Assembly: GCF_029266855.1 (NCBI RefSeq)
Contig: NZ_JAQSWB010000002.1
Coordinates: forward strand, 248,001-312,000
Length of the DNA: 64,000 bases
Direction: 5' to 3'
Source of the DNA: Fluviicola sp.
GTDB taxonomy: Bacteria > Bacteroidota > Bacteroidia > Flavobacteriales_D > Crocinitomicaceae
Below, piece after piece: positions 17,783 through 26,440 of this stretch. Made by a program: the position numbers and the translations under genes. The notes below the pieces were generated by a model that was given only the letters and a program-made list of their open reading frames with translations, made no database searches and was not told the DNA's origin. Numbering within the stretch: position 1 is the stretch's first letter; every line of letters starts with the position of its first letter.

Positions 17783-18307
17783 ATGGAACCACTCGACCAA
17801 CCAATCGACCTTCATTTTAGAAACGGGAAGGTATTTCCTTCGAATGTACTCATCCTGGGATATATTTTTCTGGGATTGTCTCCGCTGGTCTTTTTTGGGA
17901 ATATGTTCCTGGGGGCCGGTTTGTTTTTGGGTGGGGTGTTTATCGCCTTTACGAGCAATCATGTGGTGGTGGATCTGGAAACTCAGACCATCAGGGAGTA
18001 TACAGCTTATTGGGGGTTTATCAGGATCGGGATAACAACGGATTACCGGAAGTATGGCATTTTAACGGTGGTTCCGGTCAGACAAACTACAACAACATAT
18101 GCCCGCTCGATACATTCTACCAGTTATACGGATTATTTGTTCGCTGTTTGCCTGCTGGGAAGCAATTATCGGGGGAAAAAGGAGCTCACTAAATTTCCGC
18201 AAAAGTCACTGAGTGAGAACCTGGCAAAAGAATTGACCCACCGCATGGGAATGGAGTACTTTGATTACGATCCGATGGTGATCCGAGAGAAGATGCTGGG
18301 AAGGTGA
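17783..18307 (+). CDS. hypothetical membrane protein, 174 aa
   Basis: No family recognised. A long hydrophobic hairpin at residues 21-58 (NVLILGYIFLGLSPLVFFGNMFLGAGLFLGGVFIAF) is followed by a beta-rich soluble tail containing VVVDLETQTIREYTAYWGFIRIG and TTTTYARSIHSTSYTDYLFAVCLLG. This is the form of small membrane-anchored PH-like proteins and may describe a membrane-associated tail, but no function can be named. It is divergent from hsdM and ends just before copy 2 of the ~205-bp repeat. It is therefore the rightmost gene of the segment bounded by those repeats. Confidence 0.6.
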   Translation: MEPLDQPIDLHFRNGKVFPSNVLILGYIFLGLSPLVFFGNMFLGAGLFLGGVFIAFTSNHVVVDLETQTIREYTAYWGFIRIGITTDYRKYGILTVVPVRQTTTTYARSIHSTSYTDYLFAVCLLGSNYRGKKELTKFPQKSLSENLAKELTHRMGMEYFDYDPMVIREKMLGR

Positions 18308-18316
18308 TTACCTTAC

Positions 18317-18518
18317 TTTTTCATTGCCAAAAAGTAAGCAAAAGGCTAGGCCTGTACTCGAAAATCTAAAAACTACGCGACATTTCGCGAAAGCATTCGA
18401 AACTCACCGTCATACTGACGGTTCAAACAATGAATGCTTTTTTTCGCTTCATTTGCTTGTTTTTAACGATTTCCAGCGCAAGGGCCAGGTTCAGATTCCT
18501 CTTAGTTGATCTATTTCT
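18317..18518. repeat. ~205-bp intergenic direct repeat, copy 2
   Basis: Same orientation and nearly the same sequence as 5753-5961. The 9-bp stem is at 18390-18398 with 18432-18440, around the CCGTCA-TAC-TGACGG hairpin, and a T run follows. The repeat starts 9 bp after the stop of the gene at 17783. Confidence 0.8.
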
Positions 18519-18745
18519 AAGAAGTGAATAGCTGACTCATTTTTTAACTCCAAATCTACCTGTCGGCGGAAAGCGAGTGGGAGAACACAAAGTTAAATGC
18601 TTTAACCTCCCGTCCTCTGCGCCTTTGCGTTTAAAGAAAATGAGGATCGTTGCAGGCACGATTTTTGTTGCAACCAGCATTTTTCCGGCGGGGGAATAAA
18701 CCTTTCGCGCCGGGAGGAATCAAAGCTTGTACACAAACCCATTTT

Positions 18746-21595
18746 ATGCAGATCCGATTCAAACTCGTTGTACTTCTCATTTCCTTTCTATCCTGCTGTA
18801 TTGGCTACGCACAAACCGAACTTTCCGGTAAGATCACCGACAAGCAAACTTCCCTGATGGATGCACGCATTGAGCTGCTTTCGTCCATGGATTCTTCTGT
18901 GGTCAAAGTCACGGCTTCGGATGAGAACGGGGCGTACAGGCTCACCGGATTGATACCTGGAAGCTACATCGTGAAGGTCAGTTTCTTTGAATATACCGAC
19001 CAACTGAAACGCATCGTACTTCCGGAAGGACTTACGGTGATGGATTTCGAGATGAAAACCGATGCCAAACTGATCGAGGGGGTGACAGTGGAAGCAAACG
19101 CTGTGCGGGTAGAACAAAAGGGAGATACCACGCAGTACAATGCGGATGCTTATAAAACGAACCCGGATGCAACGGTACAGGACCTCATCACGAAGATGCC
19201 GGGAATTACGTTGGAAAACGGAGTGGTAAAGGCACAAGGCGAGCAGATCACGAAGGTGATGATCGACGGACAGGAATTCTTTGGCGATGATGCCGCAGCG
19301 GCGATGAAGAATCTCCCGGCTGAGATCGTTTCGAAGATCCAGGTTTACGACCAGGCAAGTGACCAGTCGAAGTTTACCGGGATCTCGGATGGCAATGAGG
19401 CGAAGGCTTTGAATATCGTAACGAAAGCGGGAAAGAACCAGGGACAATTCGGGAAGATCTACGCGGGTTACGGAACTCCGAACGACTTGTACATGGCAGG
19501 AGCAAATGTGAATTTCTTTAAGGGCACGCGCCGCATTTCTGTTGTCGGGATGTCGAACAATGTGAACCAGCAAAACTTTTCTACCGATGATATCTTAGGA
19601 GTTACAGGTTCTTCCGCCAGCTCACAGGGCAGGGGCGGACGTGGCGGAATGGGCGGCGGAGATAATGAGAATTACCTTGTGTCGCAGCAAAACGGGGTAA
19701 GTACCACGCACGGGATCGGCCTGAACTATTCCGATAAATGGGGCGTGAAAAAGAATACGCGCGTTACGGGAAGTTATTTCTTCAACGGATCGGAAACGGA
19801 TAATTCACAGGTCACTAGTCGGAACTATGTCTTATCAACCACTGCCGGTCAGCGCTACGACGAAGACTTTAATGCCTTGATGAAAAATGCCAATCACCGC
19901 CTGAATTTCAAATTCGATATCGCACTGGATTCGATGAATTCCTTGGTAATCACTCCGAAACTGAGCTACCAGGGGAACGACCGCACGCAGGGGACATACG
20001 GAACAACTGTGGATGGAAGCAACGTCCTGATCAATCAGGTCAATAACAACACTTTCAGTGACAATAAAGGTTTGAACGCAAGTACAAGTGTATTGTGGCG
20101 TCACCGCTTTGCCAAACCGAAACGCACGTTTTCAGCGAATATCACAGGAACCTATAACATCCGGGAAGGAAACAGCGGTCAGCAATCTGTTTCACACTAT
20201 TACGACGAATTCGGTCAGGATTCGATTGCGGGAATCAACCAGCATTCGGACAATGAAACGAACGGTTACGGTGTGAACGGCCGCTTTTCGTACACGGAGC
20301 CGCTAAGCGAAGCCTGGTCGAGCGAGTTTTATTATGCTCCGGCGTATTCCGTAAGTAACGCGGATAAACGCACCTACGATTTTGATTCGCTGACAAATAC
20401 CTATGCTTTTATGGACACGACGCTTTCGAATGTGTTCGAGAACCAGACCGTAGTGCAGGAGGGCGGAACCAATTTCCGGTTCCAAAAGAAGAAAGTGGGA
20501 TTGCAGTTGGGAATTGCTTACCAGAATTCGGTCTTGATGAATGTACAGGAATTTCCTACTACGCGCAATGTGAATTTACCGTTCAACTCCATCCTGCCGA
20601 ATGTGCGCTTCAAATACGATTTCACGAAGTCGAAAAGCATGATGCTGGCTTACAGGGCCGGAACGCGGAACCCTACAATAGATCAGCTTCAGAATGTCAT
20701 CGACAACTCGAATCCCTTGTCCCTTTCCTCAGGAAATCCCGATCTGAAGCAGCAGTACAATCACCGCTTATTCGGTCGCTTCAACGCAACGAATGTGCAG
20801 AAGGCAACGAATTTCAATGTCTTCTTCGGCGGCGAAGTAAACAACAACTACATCTCGAACAGTACCATTATTGCAACAAGCGATACCGTGGTAAACGGGA
20901 ACGTGGTCCTGCAGCGCGGCGCGCAGTTTCGTCAGCCCGTAAACCTGGAGGGAAGCTGGAATGCACGTTCAACGATCTCCTATGGTTTTTCACTGACGAA
21001 ATTGAAACTGAACGTGAACTTCTACCTGGGCGGAGCTTATACGGTTGCACCGGGCTTAATCAACAATGTGGTAAACAAAGCGAAGACAGCCAATTCAAAT
21101 GCCGGGCTGACCCTTTCGAGCAATATCAGTGAGAACCTCGATTTTACGGTCGGGTATACGATCAATTACAACAACGTGGTGAATACCCGTCAGAATGTAG
21201 CTCAAAACGAATACTTCGTGCACAATGTCAGCGCGAAATTCAACTGGATCATCAAAGAACGTTTGGTAATCAATACGAATTACTCGTTGAACTCCTATGC
21301 CGGTTTGGGCTCGGGCTTCAACCAGACGATCATGCTGTGGAATGGCGGGATCGGCTATAAGCTCCTGAAGAAGAAACAGCTCGAATTGCGTGTTTCGGTA
21401 TTCGATATCCTGAATAACAATAACAGCATTACACGCAACGTCACGGAATCCTATATCGAAGACGTGAAGTCGAACGTGTTGAACCGCTATTATATGTTCA
21501 CGGTGACGTACAACCTGCGCAATTTCGGAACGAAGGCCCCGGCTCCGGAACCTCGTGGCGAAAGATCCCCCTTTGAAGGTCCGCCAGCGCATTGA
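18746..21595 (+). CDS. outer-membrane beta-barrel / TonB-dependent receptor-like protein
   Basis: 949 residues. The signal peptide MQIRFKLVVLLISFLSCCIGYAQ decides the start; the frame is open from 18650, but no signal peptide fits there. A carboxypeptidase-regulatory-like domain follows (ELSGKITDKQTSLMDARIELL...DENGAYRLTGLIPGSYIVKVSF). A plug-like region comes next (YNADAYKTNPDATVQDLITKMPGITLENGVVKAQGEQITKVMIDGQEFF). After a Gly/Arg-rich loop (QGRGGRGGMGGG) there is a long beta-barrel. This matches the Bacteroidota outer-membrane beta-barrel family 3 (PF14905) branch of TonB receptors. Substrate unknown. It is monocistronic as far as seen; the sigma factor downstream is separated by 440 bp. 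Confidence 0.88.
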   Translation: MQIRFKLVVLLISFLSCCIGYAQTELSGKITDKQTSLMDARIELLSSMDSSVVKVTASDENGAYRLTGLIPGSYIVKVSFFEYTDQLKRIVLPEGLTVMDFEMKTDAKLIEGVTVEANAVRVEQKGDTTQYNADAYKTNPDATVQDLITKMPGITLENGVVKAQGEQITKVMIDGQEFFGDDAAAAMKNLPAEIVSKIQVYDQASDQSKFTGISDGNEAKALNIVTKAGKNQGQFGKIYAGYGTPNDLYMAGANVNFFKGTRRISVVGMSNNVNQQNFSTDDILGVTGSSASSQGRGGRGGMGGGDNENYLVSQQNGVSTTHGIGLNYSDKWGVKKNTRVTGSYFFNGSETDNSQVTSRNYVLSTTAGQRYDEDFNALMKNANHRLNFKFDIALDSMNSLVITPKLSYQGNDRTQGTYGTTVDGSNVLINQVNNNTFSDNKGLNASTSVLWRHRFAKPKRTFSANITGTYNIREGNSGQQSVSHYYDEFGQDSIAGINQHSDNETNGYGVNGRFSYTEPLSEAWSSEFYYAPAYSVSNADKRTYDFDSLTNTYAFMDTTLSNVFENQTVVQEGGTNFRFQKKKVGLQLGIAYQNSVLMNVQEFPTTRNVNLPFNSILPNVRFKYDFTKSKSMMLAYRAGTRNPTIDQLQNVIDNSNPLSLSSGNPDLKQQYNHRLFGRFNATNVQKATNFNVFFGGEVNNNYISNSTIIATSDTVVNGNVVLQRGAQFRQPVNLEGSWNARSTISYGFSLTKLKLNVNFYLGGAYTVAPGLINNVVNKAKTANSNAGLTLSSNISENLDFTVGYTINYNNVVNTRQNVAQNEYFVHNVSAKFNWIIKERLVINTNYSLNSYAGLGSGFNQTIMLWNGGIGYKLLKKKQLELRVSVFDILNNNNSITRNVTESYIEDVKSNVLNRYYMFTVTYNLRNFGTKAPAPEPRGERSPFEGPPAH

Positions 21596-21786
21596 TTGGG
21601 TATTGTGCTGCTTCTCCCCTTGAGGGTCTGATGACTCTGACGAGTATCAGACTCCGTCATGAGGAGACCGAGAGGGGTGGTATCGAGACAAACACGTGCG
21701 GGATACTCGAACTGACAAGCGGAACGCGAGATACATTATGGTGTTACATATGTGTGCAGTATTTTCCTCTGACACTTGTCTGTTTT

Positions 21787-21875
21787 ACCACAGATACACA
21801 GATTAGAGCTAGCCTACCGGCCTCGCTTTAAAGAGGCGACTGGTAAGCGCCTCAAAAAATCTGTGCATCTGCGGG
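21787..21875. repeat. 88-bp-type inverted-repeat element, copy 2 (opposite orientation)
   Basis: Arms at 21787-21804 and 21858-21875 are inverted 18-mers. The interior, read on the minus strand, repeats GGCGCTTACCAGTCGCC and GGCCGGTAGGC of copy 1 at 604-691. It lies in the 440-bp gap between the receptor gene and the sigma gene. Besides this, the gap holds only the palindrome at 21900 and the sigma promoter. Confidence 0.75.
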
Positions 21876-21899
21876 AGAAAAATAGGAGTGGGTGTCATC

Positions 21900-21915
21900 C
21901 CCGATAGCTATCGGG
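21900..21915. repeat. perfect 16-bp palindrome CCCGATAGCTATCGGG
   Basis: Degenerate relatives occur at about 34091-34106 (CCCGATAACTATCGG) and about 32032-32046 (CCCGGTAGTTATCGG). All are intergenic. Probably a short dispersed palindrome, possibly weakly terminating. Confidence 0.5.
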
Positions 21916-21980
21916 AGTAATTAATTCCCGATGCTCGCGTACCTACCACAGGTCTTTTCAAAAAAATCTCAACCTCCCAT

Positions 21981-22006
21981 AGGGGTAAATTGATTCTCAG
22001 TTGTCT
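21981..22006 (+). promoter_or_regulatory. candidate ECF-sigma promoter of the sigma/FecR operon
   Basis: TAGGGGTAAA, 8 bp, then CAGTTGTC. The same motif with the same 18-bp offset between GGGG and GTTGTC lies before the head-GIN gene at 25509-25534. Its position (about 30 bp before the GTG start) fits autoregulation by the encoded ECF factor. Confidence 0.6.
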
Positions 22007-22035
22007 TAAATTCAAAAGATGATAACTTTGCCCTT

Positions 22036-22614
22036 GTGAAATACACCGGGGTGGAAGAAAAACAAGTGATAACACAAGTTGTGACAGGAGATCTAAAGAC
22101 ATTTGAGATGGTATTTCGCGATTATTATAAACCGCTGGTTCGCTACGGCAACACTTTTCTGAAGGATTCGGATGAAACGGAGGACGTTGTTCAGCAGGTA
22201 TTTGTCTCCCTTTGGGAAAAAAGAACGCAGTTGGATATTCATACTTCAATCCGGGCGGTTTTGTACAAGTCTGTACAGAATGCCTGTTTGAATAAGATCA
22301 AGCACCTGAAAGTCCGCGATACTTATGCGGAAGAAATGATGGCAGTGGCTGTTCCCGAAGAGACTTCCGACCCGGTCCAGGTGAATGAACTCAATGAACG
22401 GATTCAACAGGCACTGGAAAGTATGCCCGAACAATGCGGACGCATTTTTAAGATGAGCCGCTTCGAACAGTTGCGTTACCAGGAAATTGCCGATCAATTG
22501 GGCTTGTCGGTGAAAACCGTGGAGAATCAAATGGGGAAAGCCCTCAAAATTGTACGTGAAGAGTTGAAAGACTATTTGCCGATACTTATCCTTTTTTTCA
22601 TTCAAACGCTATGA
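22036..22614 (+). CDS. ECF-type RNA polymerase sigma factor (FecI-like)
   Basis: 192 residues from a GTG start (MKYTGVEEKQVITQVVTGDLKTFEMVFRDYYKPLVRYGNTF). Region 2 is DSDETEDVVQQVFVSLWEKR. Region 4 is ESMPEQCGRIFKMSRFEQLRYQEIADQLGLSVKTVENQMGKAL. It directs core polymerase to a small regulon, usually envelope genes, and is held by the anti-sigma protein encoded next. Its stop overlaps the fecR-like start by ATGA, and that gene overlaps the third gene in the same way, so the three are translationally coupled. A promoter-like motif shared with the gene at 25564 points to at least two targets. Confidence 0.93.
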   Translation: MKYTGVEEKQVITQVVTGDLKTFEMVFRDYYKPLVRYGNTFLKDSDETEDVVQQVFVSLWEKRTQLDIHTSIRAVLYKSVQNACLNKIKHLKVRDTYAEEMMAVAVPEETSDPVQVNELNERIQQALESMPEQCGRIFKMSRFEQLRYQEIADQLGLSVKTVENQMGKALKIVREELKDYLPILILFFIQTL

Positions 22615-23561
22615 AAACAGTACATGATATGGATGCGCTGATCGGCAAATTCCTTACGGGCGAAGCGAGTCCAGAAGAAGCAATGTTCCTGGAGGACTGG
22701 ATTGCTGAGTCGGAGGATAACAAGCGGTATTTTGAACAAAGTGCCAAAGCATTGGGCTTGGTGGAGAAAGCGGTTTCAAGTGATGCTGCCTGGACGAAGG
22801 TGGAAGCACAGCTGAAAGAAACTCCGGTCCGGAAACTGAATGTCGGATGGATCTCTTCGATTGCTGCGATCCTGATCATTTCTTTTGGTGCGTTACTATA
22901 TATGCTGAATCCGGGTGAGGAAAACACTGTTTTCACTGCCGGGAATAAGGAAAAGAAGATTGAGCTTAACGATGGGACGGATATTCGCCTGGCTGCACAT
23001 TCGAGCATGGAATTATCTGCCGGTTACGGAAAGGAGAACCGTTCGCTGAAATTGAAGGGCTCGGGCCATTTCTCTGTAAAACACAGTGAAAAACTTCCGT
23101 TTATTATTGATGCCGGACCGATTCACATCAAAGATCTCGGGACCGAATTCGATGTAATAACGACCGATGACACGATTTATGTCCGCGTGGAAGAAGGAAT
23201 TGTGGTAATCTACGACAACAAAGGAATGCAACTTACCCTTCATGCAAATGAAAGTGCTCATTATATTATTTCCAGCGGTGATTTGAAGTTGGACGTGCTG
23301 GCGGAAAACCTGAAGAAACAGTATAAAACCATCCTGCTTGACAACCAGCGCCTGGAAGATGTGGTTGATCTGCTCAATAAAACTTATAAAGTAACTATTC
23401 GAATTGATAATCCCGCCTTGAAAGATTGCCGGATTACGACCGAGTTTTTGAATGAAGATCTGGACACCGTCCTGATGGTCATCTCCCAGACACTCGAAGT
23501 AACTATTATCCGGGAAAAAGAGAATAACTATGTGATTAAAGGACTGGCATGTATACAATGA
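22611..23561 (+). CDS. FecR-family anti-sigma factor
   Basis: 316 residues. The N-terminal ~85 residues are cytoplasmic (MDALIGKFLTGEASPEEAMFLEDWIAESEDNKRYFEQ, the anti-sigma segment). One membrane helix lies at about 81-100 (ISSIAAILIISFGALLYML). The periplasmic FecR domain follows (FTAGNKEKKIELNDGTDIRLAAHSSMELS...LPFIIDAGPIHIKDLGTEFDV). A C-terminal DUF4974/STN-like unit closes the protein (DNQRLEDVVDLLNKTYKVTIRI...EDLDTVLMVISQTLEVTI). It should sequester the sigma factor and release it on a periplasmic signal. In Bacteroidota that signal is normally relayed by a TonB receptor. The next gene carries only an STN domain and no plug, which is unusual. Confidence 0.93.
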   Translation: MKTVHDMDALIGKFLTGEASPEEAMFLEDWIAESEDNKRYFEQSAKALGLVEKAVSSDAAWTKVEAQLKETPVRKLNVGWISSIAAILIISFGALLYMLNPGEENTVFTAGNKEKKIELNDGTDIRLAAHSSMELSAGYGKENRSLKLKGSGHFSVKHSEKLPFIIDAGPIHIKDLGTEFDVITTDDTIYVRVEEGIVVIYDNKGMQLTLHANESAHYIISSGDLKLDVLAENLKKQYKTILLDNQRLEDVVDLLNKTYKVTIRIDNPALKDCRITTEFLNEDLDTVLMVISQTLEVTIIREKENNYVIKGLACIQ

Positions 23562-25456
23562 TCCGTTTTTTAGGTACCGTTTTCCTTTGCTGCATTGTTT
23601 TTACTTCAAACGCGCAAACTCCTTACCTGGAGAAAAGTGTAACCATTCGCTCGGGGATGTATGCTTACGAGGATTTGTTCAAACAGATTTCCAGTCAGAC
23701 CGGTGTGGTGTTTTCCTATACCGGCTTCGACGATAAACAGCGTGTATCTGCAAAGTTTGACAAACAGCCGCTCCGGATTGTTTTGAATACGCTTTTCGAT
23801 AACGGGAGTTGTGGCTTCAAGCTAAAAGGAAAATACGTGATCATTACCTGTAAATCAGCTCCGAAACCGAAGACGGATAATGCCTCGGCAAGTAAGTCCG
23901 GTGTCATTGTGAACGGGTACATCCTGAATGCGGAAGATTCTTCGGAAGTGGCCGAATCCAGTGTTTATTTACGACAAAGCAAACAATCGGCGCTGACCAA
24001 TGAGTACGGTTATTTCAACCTGTCCCTGCCTAAAACTGCCGATGTGCTTTCCATTTCCGTGGCAAAAGAAAATTTCAGGGATACGACGGTTGTGATCTTT
24101 TCCCAGCAGCGAAACACGATCGTGATTTACCTGCAGCCCAAATCGACTCCGGTAAGCATACTGACAGATGATTCCACGCGTGTAACTCTTTCGATCGATT
24201 CCGTAAAACCGGCAGCAGCACAAGTCCGGGATACCATTCCGAACCCGACTCCATTCTGGAAAAAGTTCGCAGAAAGCCGTGCCAACCTGAGAAATATTTC
24301 AGACACTTTGTTTACCAACGTTTCGTTTTCATTGATTCCGCCTCTTAGTACCAATCGCCTGCTTTCGGTAAATACCGTGAACAAATTTTCATTCAATATA
24401 TTGGCAGGATCTTCTAAGGGAATTGATGTTTTCGAGCTGGGAGGCCTGTTCAATTTCGATTACGGGAATGTACGATATGTACAGGTCGGTGGTTTGGCTA
24501 ACCTGGTTTCGGGAACATCATCCGGGGTGCAGGTGGGCGGATTGTTCAACACGGTTGGAAAAGATGTGAGCGGAGTGCAGGTCGCGGGTTTACTCAATCT
24601 CGACCGCGGAAAAGTAAAGTATGTCCAGGTAGCCGGAATTGCCAATGTGGTGAAGGATACGGTTACAGCTATCCAGGTTGGCGGAATTACGAATATAAAC
24701 CGTTCTTACACGCAGGGAATTCAGATCGCAGGGATTTATAACCAGTCGAAAAATGTGTTTGGAGGCCAGCTTGCCGGAATTGCCAACTACGGTGATACGG
24801 TTTCCGGTGTGCAGATCGCCGGGTTGGTGAACACAGCGCGCGCAGTCAATGGGTTCCAGCTTTCAGGCTTGCTTAACAGGGGCGGAAAAGTAAACGGTTC
24901 GCAGCTCGGTTTCATCAATGTGGCCGATTCCATTACCGGAGTGCCTATCGGATTTTTGAGTTTTGTAAAAAAGGGATACCACAAAGTGGAAATTGCCTGT
25001 GATGAAAATTTACTGACAACGCTCAGCTTCCGCACCGGTGTGGATGTGTTTCACAATATACTTATCGCCGGTGTGCAAATTGACAAAGGACCTGCCTTGT
25101 GGACCTTTGGTTACGGCTTGGGATCTGCCATTCGACTAGGAAGAAAATGGTACCTGGACCTGGATCTTACGATGCAGCACCTATATTTGAACAACACCGA
25201 CTTTAGCTACAATACGCTGACGAAAAGTTTTCTTGGTGTCGAATACCGTTTCGGAAAGAATTTCAGCATTGCCGCCGGACCTACTTTGAACTGGTACAGC
25301 ACCGAAACCACTGCTGCGGATACGGATCCGATCTGGAGTAAGATCAGTCAGCGGACATTGGAGAGTCCTGAAGGATCTTATTCCAATGGAAATCCTGTTA
25401 GCTCTTATACCAATCGTTTGTGGATCGGGGCAAGATTGGCTTTGCGGTTTTTCTAG
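23558..25456 (+). CDS. STN-domain outer-membrane protein with GxQxxGLxN repeats (LA_2272-like)
   Basis: 632 residues. The ATG at 23558 overlaps the fecR stop as ATGA and begins a good signal peptide (MIRFLGTVFLCCIVFTSNAQ). Then come an STN domain (about 25-80), a carboxypeptidase-regulatory-like beta domain (about 115-190) and a linker. At least ten repeats of about 21 residues follow with the pattern VQV(G/A)G(L/I)xN, from about 275 to 455. The C-terminal part looks beta-barrel-like (GYGLGSAIRLGRKWYLDLDL...YRFGKNFSIAAGP) and ends in Phe. The repeats resemble those of LA_2272 surface proteins. There is no TonB plug motif. It may be the signal input of the sigma/FecR pair, or a product of it; both are inference. 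Confidence 0.75.
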   Translation: MIRFLGTVFLCCIVFTSNAQTPYLEKSVTIRSGMYAYEDLFKQISSQTGVVFSYTGFDDKQRVSAKFDKQPLRIVLNTLFDNGSCGFKLKGKYVIITCKSAPKPKTDNASASKSGVIVNGYILNAEDSSEVAESSVYLRQSKQSALTNEYGYFNLSLPKTADVLSISVAKENFRDTTVVIFSQQRNTIVIYLQPKSTPVSILTDDSTRVTLSIDSVKPAAAQVRDTIPNPTPFWKKFAESRANLRNISDTLFTNVSFSLIPPLSTNRLLSVNTVNKFSFNILAGSSKGIDVFELGGLFNFDYGNVRYVQVGGLANLVSGTSSGVQVGGLFNTVGKDVSGVQVAGLLNLDRGKVKYVQVAGIANVVKDTVTAIQVGGITNINRSYTQGIQIAGIYNQSKNVFGGQLAGIANYGDTVSGVQIAGLVNTARAVNGFQLSGLLNRGGKVNGSQLGFINVADSITGVPIGFLSFVKKGYHKVEIACDENLLTTLSFRTGVDVFHNILIAGVQIDKGPALWTFGYGLGSAIRLGRKWYLDLDLTMQHLYLNNTDFSYNTLTKSFLGVEYRFGKNFSIAAGPTLNWYSTETTAADTDPIWSKISQRTLESPEGSYSNGNPVSSYTNRLWIGARLALRFF

Positions 25457-25508
25457 GGTTTTTGTTTCCTCCCTCAAGGGGAGAGGCTGAAAAAAAATCA
25501 TTTTCCAA

Positions 25509-25534
25509 TAGGGGTAAATCCGGGCTCAGTTGTC
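25509..25534 (+). promoter_or_regulatory. candidate ECF-sigma promoter before the head-GIN gene
   Basis: TAGGGGTAAA, 8 bp, CAGTTGTC, identical in the fixed positions and spacing to 21981-22006. The GTTGTC box is 30 bp before the ATG at 25564. Confidence 0.6.
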
Positions 25535-25563
25535 ATAGATACAACTAACAAAATAAAGTCTTT

Positions 25564-26289
25564 ATGAAACATTTAAAATTGATGATTCCGGCGCTTGTGA
25601 TCCTTGCCGCTTCATTTACATCTTGTAAGAAACACCTGTTTAATTCGATTAAAGGAAAAGGAGAAAAAGTAACTGAGACCCGGAATTTGAGTGGTTTCAA
25701 TAAAATTTCATTTTCTATTGACGGCGATCTGAGTTATGTGCAGGACTCGGTTTATTTTATTGAAATAACGGCACAGCAAAATGTTTTGGAAGTTATTACG
25801 ACAGAAATGGACGGCGGAACGCTGAAAATCGATTCCGATAAATGGATTCGTAAGCACAGCGGAATTAAGATCATTGTCCATTCACCCAACATGTATGAGT
25901 TTGACCTGAGCGGAAGCGGAAACATCGAATCATCATCCGCAATTTTAACGACGCAGCTGGACTTAAATATCAGCGGTTCCGGGAATATAACACTTGCTTC
26001 GGTTCATGCAGATGAGTTGGAAGTGAAGATCAGCGGTTCGGGAAATATTGCAGTTTCAGGCGGAGTGGCTACTAATCAAAAAGCGACGGTAAGCGGCTCC
26101 GGGGATATTGAAATGGCGGGTCTGACAGCAAATTATTCAGACTCTAAAATCAGCGGATCGGGATCTGTTACCGTTTGGGTATTGGATCAGCTGAACGCTA
26201 ACATTTCGGGAAGCGGGGATATCCGGTATAAAGGAAATCCGATCGTAAATACAACAATCAGCGGTTCAGGTTCCGTAATCCATCTCTAG
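25564..26289 (+). CDS. head-GIN domain lipoprotein (DUF2807)
   Basis: 241 residues. A lipoprotein signal (MKHLKLMIPALVILAASFTSC, Cys21 in the lipobox) is followed by the DUF2807 beta-helix core. It starts at EKVTETRNLSGFNKISFSIDGDLSYVQDS and carries regularly spaced SGSGNI/SGSGDI turns, seven of them between about residues 118 and 238. Such proteins are anchored in the outer or cytoplasmic membrane, and no enzymatic role is known to me. The upstream ECF-type motif suggests it is a regulon member of the sigma factor at 22036. It is transcribed in the same direction as the sigma operon, 107 bp after it. Confidence 0.85.
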   Translation: MKHLKLMIPALVILAASFTSCKKHLFNSIKGKGEKVTETRNLSGFNKISFSIDGDLSYVQDSVYFIEITAQQNVLEVITTEMDGGTLKIDSDKWIRKHSGIKIIVHSPNMYEFDLSGSGNIESSSAILTTQLDLNISGSGNITLASVHADELEVKISGSGNIAVSGGVATNQKATVSGSGDIEMAGLTANYSDSKISGSGSVTVWVLDQLNANISGSGDIRYKGNPIVNTTISGSGSVIHL

Positions 26290-26290
26290 C

Positions 26291-26428
26291 TAATTACGAA
26301 TTTCTAATTACGAGTTACGAATTGATTGATTTGAGACAGCTTTACGATTTGCTTGACTAGTAAAAAAGCGTCTCTTTAAGGTCAATTTCTTTAACTCGGA
26401 ATTAGGAATTCGGCATTCGTAATTTAAT
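26291..26428. repeat. imperfect inverted pair built of AATTACGAATT-like words
   Basis: The left arm at about 26291-26325 and right arm at about 26395-26428 repeat TAATTACGAATT and its complement. They fill the gap between the head-GIN and receptor genes. Related words recur at about 29265-29285 and 36209-36318. Confidence 0.45.
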
Positions 26429-26440
26429 CTTTCAAAAATC

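Noticed and set aside
18324-18509. 61-codon ORF in the ~205-bp repeat
   Set aside because: It lies wholly inside a repeated, hairpin-rich intergenic sequence and has no homologous reading in the other copy.
18650-18745. Upstream extension of the receptor gene start
   Set aside because: The extra residues are basic and do not form a signal peptide; the ATG at 18746 begins a proper one.
22023-22030. TAACTTTG as housekeeping -7 box of the sigma gene
   Set aside because: It would start transcription after the GTG start codon; the upstream ECF motif fits better.
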